Counted from the first letter of the stretch, positions 44,498-55,400 are shown. The stretch is 64,000 nucleotides of DNA from Adiantum capillus-veneris (GCA_014529385.2 CM043958.1:80010025-80074024), one strand, 5' to 3'. The notes: generated from the letters alone by a model not told the origin. Made by a program: numbers and translations.

Positions 44498-46429
44498 TTA
44501 ATTCCTATCATTTTCATTTGATGAAACATTATTAGCTTTTAGAGACTCTTTGACATAAATCATGTACGCTGAAACTGAGCTCTTCATTGATTTATCAAAA
44601 GAAAGAGGATTTACAAGTGGAATAGTGCGACCGCGCTCACTAGCATCTATATACATGTTCTTTCCCCTGTAGGTGAAGTAAATTCTCGTTTCAGGGAACT
44701 TCATGTTGGCAGCCATGCGATCAAACCATGGTGCCCCTAGGATAACATCCTGATGTTGGAGAGGAGAGATGAAGAAGTCTTCTTTGTCGACATAGCTTTG
44801 GACATGAAGCCTCAACTTCCCAATCAAGGGAGTAATGGAGGCTTGTTGTCCCTTGAAAGTTGCATCGGCTGTTACTATATCTCCCATCTCAAAAGCTTGA
44901 ATGCCCAACTTGGTGGCCAACTCTATTGATATGAAGTTGAGAGTAGAGCCTGGGTCAAACAAGATGAAGTCATCATGCTCTCTTACCTTTCCCCAAGCAT
45001 AGGAGAGTGATGATCCTTTGCAATGAGCATCCTCTTTTGGAGCTTCGATGGTGGAAGCCCTAGGAGTCTCATTGCGAGTATTCTTCTTGGGGCAAGAACG
45101 ATAGCCATGTCCTTCCTCCCCACACTTGAAAAATTTATGGTCCTTGCGAAAAGCTTCAAGCTCTTCAGGAGAGAGTTTGTTTTTACCTTTGTAAACTCCT
45201 TTCTCCTTGGACCGATTGTTGTTGTTGTTATTGTTGTTGTTGGAAGTGCCTTGGGAATTATTTTGTGCATTGGATTTCCCCTTTGCATCATTTTTATCTT
45301 TGTTTTCCATGGGCTTGACATTACGTCTAGCCCCTTGATGGAAATTGATGCGTGAAGCAACCATGGTGTGGTGGATTACTTCGGTAATAGTACCAGGCCG
45401 TTGAGAGTTGATGTATTCGGCCATCTCTTCAGGTAATCCCGCACAAAATTGCTGTCTTTGCTCGACAAATTCTATCTTTTGAAAGACGGTAGCTTTGAGA
45501 TGTAAATCCCAAAACTTTTCTACATACTTGTTGATAGACTCATGAGAGAGAAGCTTCAAGCCACGCCATTCGGTAAGAACTTTATCTTTAGTATCGCTTG
45601 GAAGAAATTGCTTCATGATGGAAACTCGTAGAGTTTTCCATGTCTTTGGGGCTTCTCCATTGCCACGAAGGCTAGCCCACCATTGACGAGCTGATTTTTG
45701 GAAGTGCATAGCTACATGGCGTAGCTTGGAGGACTCTGTGAAGCCCTCGTCCCCAAAGGCCGCATCAAATTTTTGGATGAAGGCCAACACTTTATCGGTA
45801 GCACCAAAGGTGCCATTGTAGGTGAGAAAGGAGATACTCTTTCCTCCCTCCTTGAACTTCTTTAGCTTTTGTGACCTTCGCCATGTAGGAAATGATTTGC
45901 GATGTCCTCCCCTCTTGTATTCTCTAGGAGAATAGCCATAACTTTCATCGGAAGAGGAGGAAGGTGAAGAAGAAGGAGAAGAGGGTGACCTCTTCCTAGC
46001 CCTTTTCTTCCTTTGTTTCCTCTCTTGCCTTTCAGAGTGATGAGGAGAAGGACTATAGGTTGCTCTTTTCCTCTTGGGAGGAGTAGGCGATCGTCTAGAC
46101 CGCCGTCTTCGTGGAGCCACCTCTTCAGAAGAACTTAGACTTTCATTGCTTTCTTTCTCTTTGGATTCCTCCTCTCGAATGGGAGAGAGTCTTCTTTTGG
46201 GGGTCTCTTCAAGAGGCCTCCTAAGCTCTCTCTCCTCTGGGAGAGGAAGGGAAATTCCATAAGCACGAAGTTGTTGAGTAACTTCGGCTTGCAAAACAGG
46301 GTTGCCCATAGCTTGTTGCAACCTAGTGACGAGATAATTCACAAACATGGGAGCATCATCATTAGCACCTTCATGTGTAAAATCAAAGCTATCAATGTTC
46401 ATTCTACTCTCTTGATTATTGTCAGCCAT
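44498..46429 (-). CDS. Element A gag-protease
   Basis: I prefer the Met at 46429 (MADNNQES) over an earlier one at 46471 because the same start opens the B copy. Acidic and Ser/Arg-rich N terminus, capsid domain (GTFGATDKVLAFIQKFDAAF, RQWWASLRG, LHLKATVF), an Asn-rich run, a zinc knuckle and a retropepsin-like protease (FDPGS active site, ILGAPWFDR). The knuckle reads KFFKCGEEGHGYRSC: the first Cys of CCHC is Phe. The TAA end replaces a Gln codon retained in B, so the original product continued into pol. Confidence 0.92.
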   Translation of the reverse strand: MADNNQESRMNIDSFDFTHEGANDDAPMFVNYLVTRLQQAMGNPVLQAEVTQQLRAYGISLPLPEERELRRPLEETPKRRLSPIREEESKEKESNESLSSSEEVAPRRRRSRRSPTPPKRKRATYSPSPHHSERQERKQRKKRARKRSPSSPSSSPSSSSDESYGYSPREYKRGGHRKSFPTWRRSQKLKKFKEGGKSISFLTYNGTFGATDKVLAFIQKFDAAFGDEGFTESSKLRHVAMHFQKSARQWWASLRGNGEAPKTWKTLRVSIMKQFLPSDTKDKVLTEWRGLKLLSHESINKYVEKFWDLHLKATVFQKIEFVEQRQQFCAGLPEEMAEYINSQRPGTITEVIHHTMVASRINFHQGARRNVKPMENKDKNDAKGKSNAQNNSQGTSNNNNNNNNNRSKEKGVYKGKNKLSPEELEAFRKDHKFFKCGEEGHGYRSCPKKNTRNETPRASTIEAPKEDAHCKGSSLSYAWGKVREHDDFILFDPGSTLNFISIELATKLGIQAFEMGDIVTADATFKGQQASITPLIGKLRLHVQSYVDKEDFFISPLQHQDVILGAPWFDRMAANMKFPETRIYFTYRGKNMYIDASERGRTIPLVNPLSFDKSMKSSVSAYMIYVKESLKANNVSSNENDRN

Positions 46430-46830
46430 GTTAACAAAATTTATGTTTATACTTAGTGTATGCTTTGGCAATACAAAACCTTAGTTGCCACTTCTCTTAG
46501 CCTTTGAAAATCGGCTCTTAAGTATCTACACCCACGGCTCAAAGTGGTTAATTATAGAGAGTAGAGGAGTAGGTCTAACATAGCAGAGTTTCCAAGGGCT
46601 AGCTCCTTTCGGACTTCTTATGGCTCAATAATGGTAAAGCAGTAGACAAGTCTAAAAAGACTCCATTATTAAGTCCAAAGCTCCCGAGGTGTGCACCATC
46701 GCCCACATAGTGGGCTTAACAAAACCGATATTATATCCCAGTTCCACTTACTCTATTATAATTAACAACATCAACCATTTATAGGCTACTTAAGGACCTC
46801 TCTTCTTAAGCAAGAAAAGAGAAACCAAAT
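46430..46830 (-). other. Element A 5' leader
   Basis: About 400 bases of non-coding leader between the primer-binding site and gag, conserved in B. Confidence 0.75.
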
Positions 46831-46842
46831 GCTCTGATACCA
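46831..46842 (-). promoter_or_regulatory. Element A primer-binding site
   Basis: Perfect TGGTATCAGAGC on the - strand, one base from the 5' LTR; initiator tRNA-Met type. Confidence 0.92.
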
Positions 46843-46843
46843 A

Positions 46844-48630
46844 TGTAATGGAATTTGCCTATTCAATTTGAGAGTAGAGGAATTTAATGAGAGTACTTTC
46901 AAGAAATGATTTTGTGAACATAGCGGGTTGACATAATTGAAGATAGCAACATAATCATAGTAATTAGTTAACTTGGAATAGACAATAATTTTGCAAGAGA
47001 GAGAATTTAGAGAACATGACAACCGTTGAGGACCGGATTTATGTGGAGCCGGTCCCCCCTCCAATAGGCATTTGTATTATGATTTCTCCCATAAAGAGAG
47101 ACTTGGTACAATACATTCTTTGTGTTCCTTGTGACCTAGGTGAAGCAATGAAGATGGAAATCTTCATGCGTCACCGACATAACATAAACTTGAAGAAAGC
47201 TTTAACTATCCCAAGCCTCAGTCCCAAGACCTCAAACACCTTCGAAGGTGGAGAGAGCTAGCGGGGAATGAGGATAGGGAAGAGGAAGAAGAAACATTTC
47301 GTAGGAGAAAGAATTAGTTCCTCACTTATCATACTCTTGTTGCTAGCATACATAATAGCATAGTAATGAAGAAGAAGGAGATGGCAAGCTTAAGCATTGA
47401 AGCATGGCTCTTGGTTGGATTTGCACTCCATAGCCAAGAGTGTTGGTGTAGGCTCTCAACCTCTACTTTCTTGGAGAAGGAGAGGGAGCTCTTGCACTTT
47501 GCATAGTACACAATGAGAGTGCTTGTGAGTGTGTGTGGGTGAGTATACCCCCTAAGCATGGCTCTTGGTTGGATTTGCACTCCATAGCCAAGAGTGTTGG
47601 TGTAGGCTCTCAACCTCTACTTGCTTGGAGAAGGAGAGGGAGCTCTTGCACTTTGCATAGTACACAATGAGAGTGCTTGTGAGTGTGTGTGGGTGAGTAT
47701 ACCCCCTAAGCACCCCCCTAGATTGCTTGGGTCGACCCCCCCTTGTAGCTCATGCTTGAAGCTCATTGGACCCCTCCAGGCCTAGCCAATCACAAGCAGA
47801 AGCCATTACAAGCAATAGGGATAGCCTTGGGACAAGTGTCCCCCTTTCCCCTTTGAGAGAGAGGACTTGATAAATGCAAAAACAATTAGATAATTCAAGT
47901 AATTTATCATTGGACCCCTTTGAAGCCTAGCCAATAGGCTTCAAGCAACACATGAAGATAACATGGGTAGGGACCTGACATGTGTCCTTGCTGCCTCTTC
48001 AAGCTGGGGCTTCCCTTGTGAGTGTGAGTGTGTGTTCTCTCTCTAATCCCTAGGAAAAGGGCTCGCCCCCCCCCCCCTCTTGTAGGGATGCTTTTGACTT
48101 TAGGAGCTCAAGCACCTTAGTCATCAAGCATGACAAAGTACTTGGACTAGGGGGTATTCCCACAAGCATCTCAGGCAAGCATGTCAAGGCACCTCAAGCA
48201 CCTTAATCAAGCGGCAAGTCAAGCACCTCAAGCATGGAGTAAGTCAAGCACCTCAAGCACCTATTTAAGCACCTCAAGCAGGACAAACACCTCAAGCACG
48301 ACAAGCACCTCAAGCAGGACAAACACCTCGAGCTTGGGCCGGGTTCCCACCTCAAGCTCAGCCCTAGCTTACCTAAGGTCAAAGAACTTTTACACACATT
48401 ATTGGAGGTCTTCAATGAAGCTAACCCTAAGGTCTTATGCTCCATTGGTTAGCCTTGCTCTTGATAGACCATCTCCCATTTGGGCCCCTTTACTATTGGC
48501 CCCGTGTTGAGATAGATCTATAAGCACATATCTATATCTTAACACTTGTTCCCGTTTATTCTCCCACATAAAGTGATCAATTTAATATGAGAAAATCATT
48601 TGGGTTGGTTAGATATTAGATTTTATGACA
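46844..48630 (-). mobile_element. Element A 5' LTR with internal duplication
   Basis: 1787 bp, longer than the 3' LTR because of a 154-bp tandem duplication (47401-47554 and 47555-47708) that the 3' LTR lacks. It contains the CTCTTGG...CCAAGAG hairpin twice as a result. Confidence 0.93.
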
Positions 48631-48635
48631 GAGAG

Positions 48636-48957
48636 TCTGCAACACAGTGAACCTTCAACCTTTAATAACTTGGGCTTCGTAGCTTGGTTTGATGAGCCGT
48701 TTGGAACTACTCCTTCAGTACTTCAAGCTCTACATTCTTGGACCCAAAAGCTGCACCTTGCATACCCTTTTCTTGCTCCCCAAATTAGCCCCTTATGGAT
48801 CCTTCCTCGGCCTTTAAGCCGCATCAATCATACATCTCCGCCGCTACCTGTCAGCCCATGATCTTCCTAGTTGCTCCAGCCTTCTACCCTGCTTCTGTTA
48901 ACCTGCACCATATTTTCCCATGCCATCTTCTATGGTCGACACACTTTGGCTGTACCA
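48636..48957 (-). mobile_element. Element C left LTR, second part
   Basis: Continues the C LTR after the A insertion. It matches 53001-53322 and ends in the same GCTGTACCA. Confidence 0.88.
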
Positions 48958-49370
48958 TCATTGGCCACCACCTAGTTGAGCATTTATGCTCAACCATATA
49001 AGAGCTCTATTCACCTTCTAACTGCAAAAGGCACACACTATGAGAAAACCAAAACCATATGTACATAGTTTTATTGTGCCTATTGACAAACCTTCAAGTG
49101 GGTTTCCCCACCCCTTGCATCTCATAGCTTTCACCTAGAACAAACACCTGTCTTTGATATCTTTCACCCACCTGTAAACTGCTCACCATAGTGCCGTATC
49201 CCAGCACCTAGACCATCATGTGTGTAGGCTACCCATAGCCCACCTAATACCAAGATCCAATACATGTCTGACCCTCCCTCCCATCCAAATAAAGTGGAGG
49301 CCTAGATCACAGACCCTTGCACCTGCCGAACCATCCACCACATAGTTGTTTCTACCATCATTTTCATCAA
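48958..49370 (-). other. Element C internal non-coding region (3' side)
   Basis: No coding motif and no clear polypurine tract next to the LTR end, which suggests that this end of the internal region is rearranged or decayed. Confidence 0.5.
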
Positions 49371-51017
49371 CTACAGCTTACATACCTTTAATGGAAGCAA
49401 AGACAATGCTTGGGATTCTCCTTTCTCCACCTCTTGACATGTTTTCTGCATTGGAATCTCCACCGTCTTGGGAAACACAACCTCTTCTTTGGCCACACAC
49501 TCAATTCCAGCATCATCGAGCCCTTCCTCGTCTGCCGGCCCTTCAAGGTCGATCAACACCTCTTGCTCTTCAGCTTCAACCACCTGCTCTTCAATCACCT
49601 CTTCTACTGCTGCATCATGCTCCACCAAGGAAGAAGAAAATTGTTCTCTTTTACATCCTACTCAAATTCCTCCATTGGCACGACTGCTCTATCTCTCCTA
49701 GAAAAACTATGCACACCTGTTGCACCACCATGGCACATTCCACCGCTACCTTCATCAGAATAGCCATTAGCATGGCCCCACACACCACCTTCACCTGCAT
49801 ATCATCACTTGTAGGCTTGGAACCGCACCACTTGGTCTTCATCAAGCATCTCGGCTTGCTCTGTTCCGTGCTCTTCTTGCACATGGTCTACTACCATATC
49901 ATCAAACACATAAGAGGGTAGCATTGCCTTTACCAACTCAGGTTTGTCAGACCTCGTCTCCTCATCATATGATGTGGACTCATTTGCTCTATCCTCCTCG
50001 CTTGTCTCCCAACTAATTGAGCTTGTATCATTATCATCATCCGCATCATATACCGACTTCATGTCTACATCTTCATCTTCTTATTGCTCCACAAAAGCTT
50101 GACCATCTTCACAACTTTGCTTTCTTTCTTCATCAGATTCTAAACCCTCGGTATCTGCATCTCGATTGCATTATGCTATCTTTTCATGAAAACTTTCCAC
50201 AAGAACAGGCTTTACCTCTTCAATCCGCACCGGAACCTCCACATCTGCTATCGCTCTTGCCTTCTGGTTCACTTCAATATGGAGCTTCTCCTCATTGACA
50301 AACTCGTCCACCCTTGGCACATGCACATCACGAACTGGAAACCTCCAAGGAACATAACCAATAGTAGGCCTTACCTCCATAGGCTCCCCACTTTGAACAC
50401 TGGGAATCACCTTTGGTCGGACCAAAGAACACTTTGCAACCTCCAGAACATGCATATAATCTGTTGGCTTCAAAACGCCCAGCTCCAGCTTCTGCTTTAC
50501 CTTCCTTCTCTTTACCTTTGCCAGATAGACCATGTCTTCGTATGTATCCGCATTGTCTTCCACCTTTTCTCTAATCCTCGAATGCAAGCCCTCTAATAGC
50601 TTTTACAACTTCAAATACTGATTGCTTTTGACCCTAGTAGCAACCTCTAACTGTTTCCAACAAGCTTCAAACTGCTCAATGTAAATAGAGAAATCCTTAC
50701 TTACGTCTTGGCGTACCGCCGTCAGCCTTGCACCAGCTTCCTTTGTCGTACTCACTTTCCAAAACTACTCCAAAAATTGGCTTTGCAATCTTTGCCATGA
50801 TTCCCGATCACTGCATTTTAGACCATCGAACCACACCTTGGCTCGTCCTTGCATCAACAACGGCACCGTCTCCAATTTTTTTTGCATTCGTTGACATACA
50901 CATTGACATCAGCCATAACTCGAAATCTGCTAACCAATCCTTGGGATATTCAACGCCGTAAATATGGGGCCAAAACCTGGCTCCACCATCTCTGCTAGCT
51001 TCAAACTCAACCATCAA
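49371..51017 (-). pseudogene. Element C gag-like gene
   Basis: Coding-like on the - strand in consecutive blocks (51017-50808, about 50807-50588, 50587-50171, 50062-49805, 49628-49371) with a few stops and frame changes. The N terminus has FWPHIYGVEYPKDWLADFE. The centre has a capsid-type pattern (YIEQFEACWKQL ... LLEGLHSRIREKVE ... TYEDMVYLAKVKRRK) that lines up with the D gag by eye. The C-terminal third is very acidic. No zinc knuckle, protease or pol motif follows. It probably represents a capsid protein of a non-autonomous element. Confidence 0.6.
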
Positions 51018-51093
51018 ACACCTCGACCATTAGCCAACCGCTTTGTCGGCTCAAAAACAATACTTCTAACCGCAAATCGGAGCATCAACTAGC

Positions 51094-51111
51094 TCCTCAA
51101 TGGGGGCACCA
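51094..51111 (-). promoter_or_regulatory. Primer-binding site of element C
   Basis: Starts TGGTGCCCCCA on the - strand, five bases inside the 5' LTR; 16 of 18 bases equal the D site. Confidence 0.75.
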
Positions 51112-51116
51112 GAAGA

Positions 51117-53322
51117 TGGAGAGGGGGAAAGGGGAATACACCCAGCACACAACACAATGCCTCACTATAGCCCAAGGTATACACAACGCCCCAATCCACT
51201 AGAGTTCACCTTCAAAACTCGGCACTACCCACAAGCAAACCACCGCTTGCACACAACCATAAGCGTGCGCACACACACACACACACCTTGCAATGCACCA
51301 GATAGACTCAGCCTCTCCGCTCTCAACTCACAGCCTTCCACACACAGAGCCTCTCCACTCTGCTCAACTCACAGCCTTCCACACACACACACAGTCTCTC
51401 TGTATCTCTTTTTGCACGACCAACTTCGGGTGGGCACACATGCCGACACACGCCCAAAACCACACATGCACAAGCAGAGAAGAGAAGAGGGAAGGGGAAA
51501 TGACGCCTAGAAACAGTAGAGAATAGACTTCTAGCATATGCAACACCATATACAACCAATACACTGCCGGCATGAACCTCGGCAACAAAAACAATCGTTC
51601 AAAGCCTACACAGGCCAAGGAGCATCCTAGCCAAAAAAGGCCCACAATGGCAAAAAGCCCTCAAAAAATCACTTCTATGTCCTTTTATAAGGCTTGGGTA
51701 AGGCTTAAAAAGAAAAACAAGGAGCTATCAAGCTCGTACAATCAGCTGAAGCTTCCTTTAGAAGTTTTTTTGCATTGCCACCACTTGGCATAGTCTATTT
51801 TGGAAACCTTTGCATGCACCTTTCTTGGCTCTTTGTTTGATCAATTCGGCCATTTGCTTGCACTTCGTGGCCTCTTTATCTTGCTTTACCATTATCCCTT
51901 GAAGCCTTTGAATTCTCTCTAGTATTACCCCATTTTGTTTTCCACTGGCTTGATAGGCCTCTTAGCAAACTTTTGGAAATGGCTGCGGGACCTTTCCCTT
52001 GATTGTTCTCGAGCTCATACTCTCTCTCTCCTCAACTCTCTTGCTGTCCACTAGCGGGACCCCTCCCCTTTGGAGCAATAGCGACATCGCTATTGGGGGG
52101 GGGGGGGGGGGGGGGGGGTAACCTTACCTTATCTCCAAAATGGGGTCCGTAGGAACGAGCCCATGGTGGGACTCCACGTCACCGTTGTCTAGGAGCGCCA
52201 CCAACAACCGCCACAAGCGGACGCGCCACTAGCTACAGCCATCGCCATGCCACCTCGACACCGCCTGCACCACCAACAGTAGCGCACCATGGGATGCCAT
52301 TGCCATGGAGATCACAAGCTCACACGCCACTACATGAGTTACAAAGGCCTCACGGCCTGGGTCAAATACCCCGATCCTCTGCTTCCAACTCGCGCATTTG
52401 AGACTAGCCTACCCTGCCACATGGCGGCTTTGATGACTTGCCCCCAAACACTTGAAACTCTTAACTTTTTCCCCCCAAAAACAACCCCAAACTCATTTTC
52501 CTTCCCCTTACTTGCCGTGCTTGCCAATTGGTCACTGGCGATCCGATCACTGAGCTGTAAAACCCGGCTGCAAACTCACTGACAAACTCATACAACCTCA
52601 CCGCATTTCACAATTCCTCGAGCCCTCAAAACGAGGCCGCAAAAATCAATCAAAGCATCTACAATCAATCGAGAACAAGTGCACCCAATCTTCTGGCTTC
52701 TATATCTTTTCGCTCCGGGCTCCGTTCGATGTGGAATCAACTCTTGCTAGCTCCATATGATGTATACCTTGCTCTAGATCTTTGTGGAGGCTCAAAAGAC
52801 GCTAGATGGCATGATTCCCCATATGGTCAAGTGGGCACCAAACCTAGCCCCCGATAGAACTTCAATTGGCCATAAATTGAAATCCGTGGGTCCTATTTCC
52901 AATCTGAAAAGACGGGTCGGCTCCATAAATTGAGCACTATGCACCTGTACACTGACATCCACTTGGGCCACTTATCGCCAGTTGCCCTGTCCGACAAGAG
53001 TCTGCAACACACTTAACCTTCAACCTTTAATAACTAGGGCTCCGTAGCTCGGTTTGAGGAGCCGTCTGGACCTGCTCCTTCAGCACTTCAAGCTCTACAT
53101 TCTTGAACCCGAAAGCTGCACCTTGCATACCCTTCACCTGCTCCCCAAATTAGCCCCTTATGGAGCCTTCCTTAGCCTATAAGCCGCATCAGTTATACAT
53201 CTTTGCTTGCTACCTGTCAGCCCATGATCTTCCTAGCTGCTCTAGCCTTTTGTCCTACTTCTGTTAACCTACACATATCTACCCATGCCATCTTCTATGG
53301 TCGACACACTTTGGCTGTACCA
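51117..53322 (-). mobile_element. Element C 5' LTR (right)
   Basis: About 2.2 kb. It holds the uninterrupted target (AAGAG at 52996-53000) of the A insertion, and a 24-base G run (52095-52118) where the other LTR has five G. Confidence 0.88.
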
Positions 53323-53739
53323 ACGTTCAGAAATAATTGTATTTCTAGAGTAGTACTATACTTGATAGCAAGTAACCATGCAACTTTCTCTGATCATAAA
53401 AGAAAAACATGTAAAATCTTTTAGAATCTCTCTCTCTCTCTCACACCACACATAACAATGAAGAAGACCCCCTCCTTGTTTGTTTACCTCTTTGTATCTT
53501 TTCTTGAATTACCATGACTTAGCATCTAAAATTTTAAAATTCTCAAATTAAAATTCCCTACAACAAGAAAATTTACAGGTACACATGGAAGCAATCAAAC
53601 TTCAAAGTATAAGAAAAATCATCCACATGGCTACATGGTAGAAATGGTGCAATTTTGATTGAAAGTATAAAGTGATGTCCATGCAATTTTATTGAGAAAT
53701 ACTTTGAAATTTTGAAAGAAAGCATAGCCTTCCAACAAA
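53323..53739. other. Spacer between element C and the Helitron-like element
   Basis: AT-rich with a short CT run near 53430. No gene is seen. Confidence 0.35.
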
Positions 53740-53929
53740 TCTATACTATTATAAAAGGGGGAGGGCCCCCCTCCCCGCTCTCGCGGACATGTGTCATCTC
53801 CTCCTTCATCTGGCATGTGTTCTCTGCAGGCTCAACCACACAACCACACACACACACACACACATAGAGAGAGACAAAAGTACATGAAGAAAGAGAGAGA
53901 GGTGGCCGAAGGATGCCACCTCTACTAGT
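53740..53929 (+). mobile_element. 190-bp Helitron-like non-autonomous element
   Basis: Starts TCTATACTATTATAAAAG, a typical plant Helitron 5' end, and ends CTAGT, preceded by a perfect 9-bp hairpin (53898-53906 with 53915-53923). It lies between A and T, as Helitrons insert, with no target duplication. The interior has CA and AG runs and no coding. The hairpin is only one base from CTAGT, closer than usual, which lowers confidence slightly. Confidence 0.72.
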
Positions 53930-54206
53930 TACAATGAAAGCATTAGTACAGTTGCAATGAAAGCATAAGCAATAAGATTCAAAACTTTAAATGACACTCG
54001 ACATTCAAAAAATGCCAAATTTTTTTGAAGCTTTCATGCATCACATAATGTTGTTAAAACCCTGCACTTGGCACCTCTAAGGACCATCTTCCTTTGAGTC
54101 TTGAGGATGTGCACATTGCACATTGTAGATTTGTACAAAGGGCTAGAGTCAATGGTTTCAGAGTCAAATTGACACTACCTACACCTAATGTGGGAGAATA
54201 TGAGCG

Positions 54207-54222
<16 letters not shown>
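53930..54222. other. Unassigned sequence
   Basis: Contains no recognisable gene or repeat apart from its GA-rich right edge. Confidence 0.3.
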
Positions 54223-54263
<41 letters not shown>

Positions 54264-54271
54264 GGGGGGGG
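54209..54271 (+). repeat. (GA)n followed by 19 G
   Basis: Dinucleotide run followed by a homopolymer G run (54253-54271). Confidence 0.95.
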
Positions 54272-54688
54272 TTCTCAAAGAGGGCTTGCGAGAAAACAAT
54301 CTAACAAAGAAATGTTAAATTAAATATGGGAACAATAAAAATCTTTTGGATTCTAGGTCAAAATTTTGAAGAATTGATGGTATTTACACTAAATACTTAA
54401 TACTTGCAAAATTTTTACAGATTTTTCTCAAGGAAAGCTTGGAATTTAATCAAGAATTGCAATTCTAGCATTAAAAATACACTACAATGTGGTTTATTAC
54501 AAACATGGGGAATCTCAAATAGCTCCAAAATGGAAAGGCATGATGGACGTAGAAAAATTGAATGCCCAATACATCCACAATTACTCTCTCACCACTACGA
54601 GGATATGCTATGCAAAGAGAAGAGGGACACACCTATTGAAAATCTGTGACACCCTTGCATGGGACATCAATGGGTGTGTGTGCGCACG
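54272..54688. other. Unassigned sequence
   Basis: AT-rich, with two short open frames lacking any motif. Nothing recognised. Confidence 0.3.

Positions 54689-54770
<82 letters not shown>
54689..54770 (+). repeat. Compound (TG)n(AG)n microsatellite
   Basis: TG run to about 54732, then AG run to 54770. Confidence 0.97.
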
Positions 54771-54773
<3 letters not shown>

Positions 54774-54935
54774 CTATGGAGGCATCCATGTGTCATTTAA
54801 AGAGTGACTCTACTTTTCCTTTTGAAGTCCATAAAAAAACTCCATCCCTCAAATTTGATGGGTGACTCTACTTTGATACTTTATCTTAAAGAGCTTCAGG
54901 AACTTTGAGCTCTCGACGCTTCCATGCATCGCACA

Positions 54936-54937
<2 letters not shown>

Positions 54938-54990
<53 letters not shown>
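54938..54990 (+). repeat. (AG)n microsatellite
   Basis: More than twenty AG units. It is followed by the recurring 'TTAATGTCATAAGAAC' unit. Confidence 0.97.
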
Positions 54991-54991
<1 letters not shown>

Positions 54992-55150
54992 ATGTCATAA
55001 GAACGCATCAAGAGACCTGAAAGCTCTTTATGACAAGTCTTGAACTTATCATAGCTTCCTCTTCTTATTCACTAAGAGGGATCCCAAACATCTATCTCAC
55101 AAGTTTAGAACTCAAAGCTTTTTGTGTATGCGTGTGTGTGCATGCATGCA

Positions 55151-55216
<66 letters not shown>

Positions 55217-55320
55217 CAAAAAAGAAGAGATTTTTATTATCATAAGAACAATCCGAACAAATACGAAAGATCTACTCGACAAGTCTTGATCTCAAGGTCC
55301 GATGAGAGAGAGAGAGAGAG
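54990..55320 (+). repeat. Recurring unit with 'GTCATAAGAAC' and 'GATCTACTCGACAAG' motifs
   Basis: Two consecutive copies here (from 54990 and from about 55225) are related to copies at about 55767-55960 and 56885-56965. Each copy is followed or preceded by TG/AG runs, so the microsatellites are part of a larger dispersed or tandem unit. Confidence 0.65.
55127..55206 (+). repeat. Compound (TG)n(AG)n microsatellite
   Basis: TG-rich run with CATGCATGCATG, then AG run. Confidence 0.95.
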
Positions 55321-55399
55321 AGGGGGATATAATTTTCATCTTTGTGGGGTGATTATAGGGACTAAAATCCACCCTCTTTGCTTGTGCATTACGCGCGGG

Positions 55400-55400
<1 letters not shown>

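Larger units (their letters stand above)
39638..48630 (-). mobile_element. Element A: nearly complete chromodomain Ty3/gypsy retrotransposon
   Basis: A 9.0-kb element on the - strand: 5' LTR 48630-46844, primer-binding site, 0.4-kb leader, gag-protease and pol in one frame, 3' untranslated region with a hairpin, polypurine tract, 3' LTR 41266-39638. The LTR ends are TGTAATGG and TTTATGACA. Flanks are AAGAG (39633-39637) and GAGAG (48631-48635), a 5-bp duplication with one change. The C-terminal chromodomain marks it as a chromovirus. It is disabled by a stop codon between protease and RT and by an altered integrase residue, yet it is the best-preserved family-A copy here. Confidence 0.95.
37811..53322 (-). 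mobile_element. Element C: long-LTR, gag-only element carrying element A
   Basis: LTRs of about 2.15 and 2.2 kb start TGG(G/A)GAGGGGGAAAGG and end GCTGTACCA. They are flanked by ACGT (37807-37810 and 53323-53326; ACGTT if the LTR is taken one base shorter). The left LTR is split by element A. The internal region is only about 2.16 kb and encodes a gag-like protein but no protease, RT or integrase. Its primer-binding site and LTR start resemble those of element D, suggesting it relies on a D-like partner for movement. Confidence 0.85.

Noticed and set aside
40800-48360. Regularly spaced short repeats resembling a CRISPR array
   Set aside because: They are AAGCACCTC minisatellites inside plant LTRs. 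Spacing is irregular, spacers are not unique, and the genome is a plant's.
49346-49921. 191-codon open frame on the + strand
   Set aside because: It overlaps the - strand gag-like gene of element C and is Ser/His/Leu-rich, as expected of the antisense of an acidic coding region.
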